26,720 nucleotides of DNA from Spartobacteria bacterium UBA6821 (lineage in GTDB: Bacteria > Verrucomicrobiota > Verrucomicrobiia > Chthoniobacterales > UBA6821). Where the stretch lies: contig DKEN01000013.1 in the NCBI GenBank assembly GCA_002452515.1, positions 9,877-36,596 of the forward strand, written 5' to 3'. The translations under genes were made by a program, and so were the position numbers. The notes under the pieces were generated by a model. It was not told the origin of the DNA. It worked only from the letters and a program-made list of their open reading frames with translations, and searched no databases. Positions 14,246 to 23,500 of this stretch are shown in pieces (the first letter of the stretch is position 1; each line of letters opens with the position of its first letter).

Positions 14246-14260
14246 AAAAAGCCCCTTTTT
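14246..14260 (-). promoter_or_regulatory. A/U-rich hairpin enclosing the secA ribosome-binding site
   Basis: Directly before the secA ATG the minus strand reads AAAAAG-GGG-CTTTTT, a 6-bp stem with the GGG of the presumed ribosome-binding site in the loop. The stem is weak because it is mostly A-T. It might modulate secA translation, or it may be chance. Confidence 0.22.
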
Positions 14261-14486
14261 GGCAGGTGTTGACTAAATCTGATAGGGCCTCCTGCTGCAA
14301 GAACTGACGCAGGAAAGGCCGCCGTGGGATCCCAGAGATTACACCACAGCTGGATTAATCGGGCGATGACCCTAGGGATTCCCAGCATCCTCGTCCCGCC
14401 TCACGACTTGTGGGCGATCGTCCCCGGCCAGTAGTTCCGCCTTGAACTGCTCCCAATGGCCGCGCAGATAGCGTCCTGCAGTTGCC

Positions 14487-14510
14487 CCGTGGTCATTCCA
14501 TCGACCACGG
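14487..14510. terminator. Perfect 8-bp inverted repeat downstream of the autotransporter gene
   Basis: The arms ccgtggtc (14487-14494) and gaccacgg (14503-14510) are perfect complements with an 8-base loop. It begins 45 bp after the autotransporter stop codon in the direction of transcription. There is no T-tract, so it could be an mRNA-stabilising or factor-dependent terminator hairpin or an operator. Confidence 0.38.
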
Positions 14511-14554
14511 CAGCACCCGCGTTACGCCCGGTATCGTTCAAGGTTTGTTAACCC

Positions 14555-17500
14555 TTAAAACTTCACCCCAGCACTCAGGAAGATATTCTCGCTGGTCAGA
14601 TCTGTGTTGCCCACCGAGGCATTGTAGAAGAGCGAAGCATTCCAGCGTTTGTAGAACTCCACCGTGACGCCAACTCCCGTGTAGAGAAAGTCCCGGATCG
14701 GAGCTGAGCTCCAGTTCGAGAAGTTGGGCGAGGCTCCTCCGAGCGTGCCGTTGATCGCATAGGGATTCTGCATGAACTCATGCTGCCAGGCGAGACTGAT
14801 CTGGGGCACCACAACGATATCATTGTTGGCCTGCCAGGTATAGGCTGCGTGGGCCCCTACGCTTGAAAGCAGGCTTTGGCTGTTCCAGCTCTGGGAGTTA
14901 AAGTCCAAGCTCTGGGCTCCGGTTTCATTCACGGGGTTGACTCCCAGGTAGGTGTACTGAAGCGAAGCGGTGGGACCGTAGGTCCAATGGCCTCTCTTCA
15001 GATCGTAACCTCCTGCCAGCATGGTATCCAGCTCCCCGGCTCCAGGGGAACTGCTCGCCGTGCGGTTGATGCTTGTGGGAGAACCATAAGTTCCATACTG
15101 GATGACACGGGTGGCTTGGTAGTTGTTGTAGCCTCCTCCCGCCAGGGCATTGGCATAGAAGCCGACGGCTTCTCCCTTGGCGTTCTTCTGTCCGTAAGTG
15201 CCGAAAACTCCGAATCGCACCGCGTTGTCAATAAGGGAGCTGCCAACTCCCAGACCGCTCCCGGCCGTTCCATACTTGGCGTAAGTGCCTTCATAGCCGC
15301 AGTAGAGACCGGTGCCGAAGTTATCGTTCCATTTGTAGGTGAGTCCGGTGGTGACGCCGCCGCTCTCGGCAGTGTAGCCGGGGAGCATGTTGGCGCTGTT
15401 GGCCTGGGCGAAAATGCCGTTGCCATCCAGGAACATACCCCAATGATTATCCAGGCCGGGGCGGAGGATATCTTTCTTGCTATCGAGGACTCCCTTGCCG
15501 GGACTCTCTCCATCTCCCTGGCCTTCAATCACCGCGGTGTTGTCGGGCAGACCGCTCATGCTGAAGCCCCCACCCTCGGCCACCCTCAGGCCCCAGAGTC
15601 TCTGGAGGAGCTCGCTGTTCTGAGCGTTGGCGCTGTTGAAGGCGATGGTCGCCAGCGACTGGTAGAAGTTGGGCAAGATGCCGTTGAGGGCCTCTTGGTA
15701 CTGGGAAGCGTTCAGACTGTCCAGAGAGGTAGAGACGACCAGCTGGTCGCCCGAGGTGGCGGAAATAAAGCTATTGAGCGCGGAGGCCACGTTGAGCTGA
15801 TTTCGGTTGGCTGCCATCTGGGTGTAGCTCTGAGGAGCAATGAGGAGGGTTCCCAGGGTGTTGTTGTCGCTTTTCAGGAAGCGTCCACGATAGCCGCTTG
15901 GCATGTCGATTGCGGCAAAGTTTCCGCTGATGCCTCCGGGAGCGGAGAGGAAGTTGTAGCTGTTGCCGATTTGGATGACGTACCCATTGGCAGGCTTGAC
16001 CTGTAGGTTGCCGGCCAGGCTGATGCTTCCCCCGGCTTTGAGTTTGTTGGAAGTGCTCGGGCCGTTGGGATTCAGGATGAAGGTACCCGTTGGGTTCTGG
16101 ATGAAGTTGCGGGTCACTGTCAGGTTGCCGGGGCCTCCGACGAAGCCGCTGTTGATAAGGTTCCCATTCAGGGTGCCCGCACCGGTGAGGGTGCTGCCTG
16201 GGTCAATCGTCAGGGTGTTGCTCACGTTCAAGACACCATTCAAGATGACGGTGCTGTTGTTGTTCACGGCCACATTGGTGGTGAGGGTCAGGTTGCCTGT
16301 GGGGGTGATGTTCAGGATGCCGTTGTTGAGGAAGGTGGCCGAGGAGTAGGTGGCTGTGTTGCCGACGGTGGTGGTGGTCGGATAGACGGTCAGGCCATTG
16401 GTGGGATTATTGGTGCCATTCAGATTAATCCAGAGGGAGTCTCCATTTTCGATGAAGAGCTTGTAGTGTGTGGTGAGACCCACAACCTTGAACTCGCCGG
16501 TGGTAAGAAGGTTGGTGCCGAAGTAGAGGAGTTCTGTCGGGGTGTTGTTAAGGGTGACTCCCGTCAGGTTGAAGTAGCTGATGGAGGATCCCCGGGTGAT
16601 CGTGCTCGTCACGTTGAGATAATCGTTGGCGCCACTCGCATTGGGGAGGGCAACCTGGGAGTTGGTGCTTGTGCTGCTATTCCAGATGAACGAGCTGATA
16701 GTCAGGATGTTGTTGAGCTGAAGGGTGCCTCCAGCAAGGGTGACATTACCGGTTCCCAGGGCGTTGTTGTTGGCGGTGATCAGCTTGCCGGAGTTGATGG
16801 TGGTTCCTCCGGTGTAGCTGTTGTTGCCGCTAAGCAGGGTGCTGCCAAGGCCTTGGCGAACCATGCTCAGATTGCCGGAGATGGTTCCCGCATACACGGT
16901 GTTGGTGGCTCCGTTGATCTTCAGGATGGCCGCGGCCCCACTATTGGTGACTTGGTTTGTGGAGGAAGCCGTCGTTGGCGAGGCGAGACCGGCGAGGGTC
17001 TGGTTGTATCCGGCCAGATTGTAGGTATTGGTCACGGCTGCGTCGGTAAGCGCTCCAACGTTCAGAAGGGTGTTTGTGGGAAGCGCGTTGACGATGCCGT
17101 TGCTCAGACCCGATCCGGCTTCAATGGTGGTAGGGCCCACGTAGTTATTGTTTCCCGCGTTGAGCGTGGCGGTGGCATTGCTGATGATCAGATCGGAGTC
17201 GAAGGATCCGGGGGTTCCGCTGCCGGTGATTTGGCCTTGCACGGAGAAGTTGCCGCCAGTGAGGATCAGGGTGGTGCCACTCTTTTTCAGGGTGCCGTTG
17301 AGCGTCAGGGTACTTCCCGAGGCGTTGTCGATGATGCCGGTGCCGTTGGTGACGTTGGCGTTGGTGATGTTGGTGACTCCGGTGGTCGCCTGGAGGGTTC
17401 CGTTATTCGCCAGATAGAAGTTGGTGGAGTTGCCGAGGGCTGAGTTGGTGGTGATCGCCAGGGTGCCGTTTGCTACCGCAAAGGAGCCGGTAAAGCTGGT

Positions 17501-20500
17501 GCCGATGCCATTTGTCCCGATCGTGAGCGTGCCGGTTCCGACCTGGCCGATCACTCCGTTTCCGAGAACAACGTTGCTCGGGGTATTGGTGTTGCCGTTG
17601 TAGCCGAAGTCCAGAACTCCGTAGTTCGTGATGACGCCAAGGACGGAGCCGGTAGATGATCCGCTTCCAAGCTGTAGTGTGGCGTTGGTGATCAAGGTGT
17701 CTCCGGTGTAGGCCATGTTGGTAGTGAACACGGTGGTGCCGGATGTTCCGCCTGAGTTATTAGTGATCACAGCCCAGGAGTTAGTGTTCAAGTTTTCGAG
17801 TGTTGCCGAGACGGAGGAGGTCGTGGCTGGGCTGAAGATGTAGTCCGCGGCTTGGAAGGTGCCTCCGGAGAGATTGCCCCCGGTGATATTCATGCCGCTG
17901 GGGTTGGTGACGGTCACAATGACATTGGAGGGTGAGAGGACCGTACCACCATTGACGGTGAAGTTGTTGACCACGTTGGTACCGGGGGCCTGGATGCCGA
18001 AGACGCCGCCGTTGACCGTGACGTTGACGAGGGGCGAGAGGACTCCCGTGGTGTTAGTGGTGTTGAGCGTTCCGTTGTTGACCACAATGGCGAGCGATGC
18101 TGCGCCGCTGCCCCCGAGCGAGGTGGTGCCGGAACCATTCTGGGTGACGTTGTTGTTGACTCCCGGAGAGACCGCCACGTTCGTGGTCCCATTGTTGGTC
18201 ACGATCGTGTCAACGTCATTGGTGTTATAGAAATAGTTGAGCACGAGCTGGTCAGCTCGATTGGTGACAAGGCTGAAGTCGGTGAGTGCGAAGTCGGTGG
18301 TCTGGCCGAGGAAGTTCACGTTGAAATTCAGCCCGTTTCCGATGCTCGCATTGGTTCCCTGGATAATCACCCAACTGTTGGTCACTCCAGGCGTCCGCCA
18401 GAAGCTGTTGGTCGCGGAGACCAGGTTGTTCAAGACCACATCCAGGGTGCTGTTGGTGACATTCAGGTTGCCGTTGAGGATCACTGGCACCGTAAAGTTC
18501 GTTCCGCTGGAGGGATTGTTCGTGCTGTTATTGAAGAGGTTCCAGACAAAGGTGCCGTTGTTGGTGAAGGTCGTGTTGCCATTGATCACCAGGGCATTGG
18601 TCCCGGTCGGGGCGAGGGTACCGCCGTTGATGGTCGGGTCGGCCGTCGTCGTGATCGTGCCGTTGCCGCTGAGAACACTGTTGCTGTACACCGTGAGCGT
18701 GGCAGCCGAAACGAAGGCTCCATTGTCCAGGGTCAGGTAGTTGGCGTTGCCACTGCTCGTTCCGACCATGATATTGCCCGCGACGATCAGGCTGGATCCG
18801 GGTCCGGTGACCGTGATGGAGTTACTCGAGCCGCCGCTCGTTCCAATGGAGGTATCTCCAGCAACCAAGGCGTGCGCCCCATTGGTCACGATCAAGGTAT
18901 TGCCATTTGCCCCTTGGCCGATATTGAGATCGCTAGAGTTGCTATAGAGCGAGTTCGTATCGGTCACCAGGAGCGTGTTGCTGTTGCCACCGACAGTGTT
19001 TATGTACCCGATCGTGTCATCGTTACCATAGAGTTTGGCCCCGTTGGTCACGGTGATTGAGTCCCCGTTCTCGCCTGCGCCAATGGAGATTCCGCCCGCC
19101 GAGCTGTCGAGCGTTGAGTTTGTTCCGGTCACGAGCACTGTGTTGTTCCCATTCGTACCGGAGTAGTTGCCGAGACTGAGGCCATCCGCTCCCAAAATGG
19201 CCTTGGCTCCGTTGCTGATCACCAGGCTATTGTTAGTGCCGTTGCCATTAGTATTGTTGCCGATAGTAAGACCTTCAGAGTTGCTATAGAGAGAGCCGGG
19301 TCCGGTGACGAGGAGCGTGTTGTTGTTGCCACCATTCGTAGAAGATCCGTAGCCGATCGTGTCATCGTTACCATAGAGTTTGGCCCCGTTGGTCACGGTG
19401 ATTGAGTCTCCGTTCTCGTAGTAGCCCAGATAGAAGCCTAGCGTGTTGCTGAAGACCGATCCGGAACCGCTCACCAGCACCGTGTTATTTCCATTTGTGC
19501 CGGTTTCGTAGCCGATGTAGGTAGTCCCACTGACCAGGGCATGCGCCCCTCCCAGGACTTGCAGCGAGTTACTTGCTCCACCGTAAGCGATGTAGAGACT
19601 GTCTGTATTGCTGTAGAGGGAGTTGCTACCAGTCACCAAGAGCGTGTTGTTACTGCCATCAACGCCGATCTGGTCGTCGCTACCATAGAGTTTGGCCCCA
19701 TTGGTCACGGCGATGCTGTCACCGTTCTCGTAGTAGCCCAGATAGAAGCCGGTTGTATTGCTGAAGATCGATCCGGGCCCGCTCACCAGTACCGTGTTAT
19801 TTCCATTTGTGCCGCTTTCGTAGCCGATGTAGGTAGGCCCACTGACCAGGGCCTGCGCTCCTCCCAGGACTTGCAGAGAGTTACTCGTCCCACCAGCGAT
19901 GAAGAGACTGCTGGAATTGCTGTAGAGGGAGTTGCTCCCTGTCACCAAGAGCGTGTTGTTACTGCCATAAACGCCGATCTGGTCATAAGCACTATAAAGT
20001 TTAGCCCCATTGGTCACGGTGATGCTGTCACCGTTCTCGGAGTAGCCCAGATCGATGCCGCCGGCGGTGAAGATCGATCCGGGGCCGCTCACCAACACCG
20101 TGTTATTTCCGTTGGTAGAAGAAGAATCGCCGATGAACGTTATCCCGTGCACGAAAGCGTGAGCACCCCCCGTCACTATTAGCGAGTTATTCGTGGCCGT
20201 ATTGCTGCCACTTGTCACCTCACCGATCGTGAGAATGCTAGAGTTGCTGTAGAGGGAGTTGCTGCCCGTCACCAAGAGGCTGTCGCTGCTGCCATTCGAA
20301 CCGATGATGTCCCCGATACCATAGAGCGTAGCCCCGTTGGTCACGGTGATGCTGTCCCCATTCTCTCCCTTGCCGATGATGGCTCCGCCCGCCATGGTAA
20401 GAGTTGAGTTGGTTCCGGTCACCAGGATCGTGTTATCGCCAGTGTTGGAGGAGTTGTTGCCAATCGTGGTGAGACCAGCCACCCTTGCGGTAGCTCCGTT

Positions 20501-23500
20501 GCTGATCACCAGGCTATTGCCAGTTGCGTTACTGATGCCGATCAAGAGCGTGCCAGCGTTGCTGTAGAGGGAGTTGCTGCCGGTTATCAGGAGTGTGTTG
20601 TTACTGCCAGTATAACCGATAGAGTCATTGCTCCCATAGAGCTGGCCTCCGTTGGTCACGGTGAGGCTGTCACCGTTCTCGTAGTAGCCCAGATAGAAGC
20701 CGGTTGTATTGCTGAAGATCGATCCGGAACCGGTCACCAGAACCGTGTTATTTCCATTCGTGTCGCTTTCGTAGCCGATGTAGGTACTCCCTTTCACTAG
20801 GGCCTGCGCTCCGTTCGTGATAACCAACGAGTTATTCGAGGCCGTGAAGGTGCTGCTTAGGTAATAGCCGATCGTGAGCGATCCAGCGTTGCTGTAGAGG
20901 GAGTTGCTGCCCGTCACCAAGAGGCTGTTCCCGTTGCCACCATTGCCGATGGTGTCATTGCTCCCATAGAGTTTGGCCCCGTTGGTCACGGTGATGCTGT
21001 TCCCGCTGTCGTAGTAGCCAATCGTGATTTCTGCCGAGTTGCTTAAGGTCGATCCGGGACCGGTCACCACGACAGTGTTGCCGGCGTTGGTGAAGGAGGC
21101 GTAACCAAGGGTCATCGTGGAACTATCAACCGTGGCCCCGTTGCTGATCACCAAACTGTTGCTTAAACCGTCACTGTTTCCGGAGCTCTGTCCGACTTTA
21201 AAATCGACTGTGTTGCTCCAGAGAGAATTGCTGCCGGTGATGAGCGCGGAGTTGCCGTTACCTGAGTCCCCAAGGGTAGCATACGCGCTGGAGATGGTGC
21301 CATTACTGAGCAGCAGCGAGTTGCCGTCACTGGTCGCGCCAGAGTACACACCCTCTCCGACGAAGACAGTATAGGCCCCCAGCTGGGCTCCATTGGTGAT
21401 TACCAGCGAGACCGGCGAGTTGTTGCTGTAGCCTGCGAGAGGAGTGCCGCTTGCTCCCTGCAACCCTACATAAACATTACCACTATAACTACTGGCGTTG
21501 TTGGCCGTTGTGGTAAATCGCGCGCCATTGAGGATCAGTTGGCCTCCATTCACCACCAAGCTGGCGCTGTTGGTGCCTCCCTGTCCGGTCAGCACCGTGG
21601 TGCCCGATCCCAACTGGGCGATGATATCGAATGTCTGGGCGTTCGTGCCGGTGAAGATGGTGGCGTTGGTCAGCGTGTTGGCTTGGTTGAAGTTCACCGT
21701 GCCTGTTCCATTGCCGAAGGTGATGACTGGTGTGTTGATGTTGAAGTTCGTGTCGCTGCCGCCATAGGCGCCGTAGTTCACCGTGCCGGAAGAGTTACTC
21801 CCGAAAGCCACGTAGAGATTGGTGGTCACGACCGTCCCGTTAGCGCTGACGGTCAGGGTGCCATTGCCACCGAGGGCATCACTACCACCGACATAGAGAC
21901 TGCCACTGTTGCTCCAGAGAGAGCCGGAACCGGTCACCAACGCGAAATTGCCACTTCCGCCTCCATAGCCAATATTGCCACTACCGGTGAGGACAGTGGC
22001 TCCGTTGGTCACGATCAGAGAATTATTCTGACCATTGTTACCGATGTCCAGATAGGATGCATTGCTGTAGAGGGAGTTGCTGCCGGTCACCAGGAGGGTG
22101 TTGTTGTTGCCACCAAGGCCGATGACGTCACCGGCACCATAGAGTTTGGCTCCGTTGGTCACGGTGATACTGTCCCCGTTGTCGTAGTAGCCCAGATCGA
22201 TGCCTTCATTGTTGCTTAAGGTCGATCCGGGACCGGTCACCACGACCGTGTTGTTGGCGTTGATGCTGGAGTTGTAACCAAGGTACAAAAAGCCATTACT
22301 AACTGTGGCCCCGTTGGAGATCACCAAGCTGTTGCTTAATCCTTCATAGCCGATTTTAAAATCGCCTGGGTTGCTCCAGAGAGAATTACTACCGGTGACG
22401 ATGGCGCTGTTGCTATTACCATCATACCCAATGGCCACATTCACGCTGTCAACAGTGGCCCCGTTGCTGATCACCAAGCTGTTATTTGAACCGCCCGCGT
22501 ATCCGACACCAATAGCACCTGTGTTGCTCCAGAGTGATCCCGAGCCCGTGATCAGCGCGGAGTTCCCGGAACCCGCATTACCCACCGTGCTATTGGAGTC
22601 CACGACCCTACCACCCGCGCTGATGGTCAGGGTATTGCTGGAACCCCCGTTACCGACCGGAAGATTCGCGCTATTGCTCCAGAGAGAGTTGCTGCCGGTG
22701 ATGAGCGCGGAGTTGCCGTTGCCAAAATAACCAATGGCCCCACCCGCGCTGGAGATGGTGCCATTACCGAGCAGCAGCGAGTTGCCGTCACTCGCGACAT
22801 TGAACACACCCTGTCCGACGATGACTTCATTGGCTCCCAGCTGGGTTGCATTGGTGATTACCAGCGAGACCGGCGTGTTGTTGCTGTAATTTGGGAGAGC
22901 GCCTTGGCCCTGAAACCCCACATAGACATTACCACTCAAAGGAGCACTATTAGACGTTGTGGTAAATCGAGCGCCATTGAGGATCAGCTGGCCTCCATCC
23001 ACCACCAACGTGGCGTTGTTGGTGCTTCCCTGTGAGGTCAGCACTGTGGTGCCCGACCCCAACTGAGCGATGACATCGACGGCCAATGCATTACTCCCGA
23101 CGAAGGGGGTGGAGTTGGTCATCGTGTTGGCCTGGTTGAAGTTCACCGTGCCTGCTCCGTTTCCGAAAGTGAAGAGAGGGGTATTGATGGTGAAGTTCGT
23201 GTCGCTGCCGCCATAGGTGCCGTAGTTCACCGTGCCGGAAGAGCCTGTCCCGTAAGCCACGTAGAGATTGGTTGTCGTGACCGTACCGTTCGCGGCGACA
23301 GTCAGGGTGCCATTCCCACTATAGATTTTATCCCCGACATAGATACTGCCACTGTTGCTCCAGAGGGAGCCGGGACCGGTCACCAACGCGAAATTGCCAT
23401 AAGACGCATCACTGCCGATCACGCCGGTACCGCCAAAGACCTTGCCACCATTGCTGATCACCAGACTATTCGTGTTCGCTACGTTCGTACCGATTGTAAT

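Larger units (their letters stand above)
14244..14554. other. 311-bp intergenic region between the autotransporter gene and secA
   Basis: This gap lies downstream of the autotransporter gene and upstream of secA, so it should hold the autotransporter terminator and the secA promoter. I see the perfect hairpin at 14487-14510 and a weak -35/-10 candidate for secA on the minus strand (TTGCAG, 17 bases, TTTAGT, around 14268-14296). A minus-strand frame here would encode a short peptide segment, GRYLRGHWEQFKAELLAG, but it has no start codon and runs to a stop after about 50 codons. I do not call it a gene. Confidence 0.5.

Noticed and set aside
14340..14520. A short minus-strand segment encoding GRYLRGHWEQFKAELLAG that looks protein-like.
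   Set aside because: It has no start codon in frame and about 50 codons between stops; it could be a gene remnant, but the support is too weak to annotate.
14876..16006. A 376-codon open frame on the plus strand opposite the autotransporter barrel and linker region.
   Set aside because: It is antisense to a well-supported gene, has no recognisable domain, and its sequence reflects the complement of barrel and repeat codons.
16466..17443. A 325-codon plus-strand frame with Gly/Val-rich sequence.
   Set aside because: It is a shadow of the repetitive passenger; low-complexity codons keep the opposite strand open.
19033..21000. Regularly spaced repeats considered as a CRISPR array.
   Set aside because: The spacing is 310-345 bp, the repeats are in frame within a coding sequence, and there are no spacers of 30-40 bp or cas genes.
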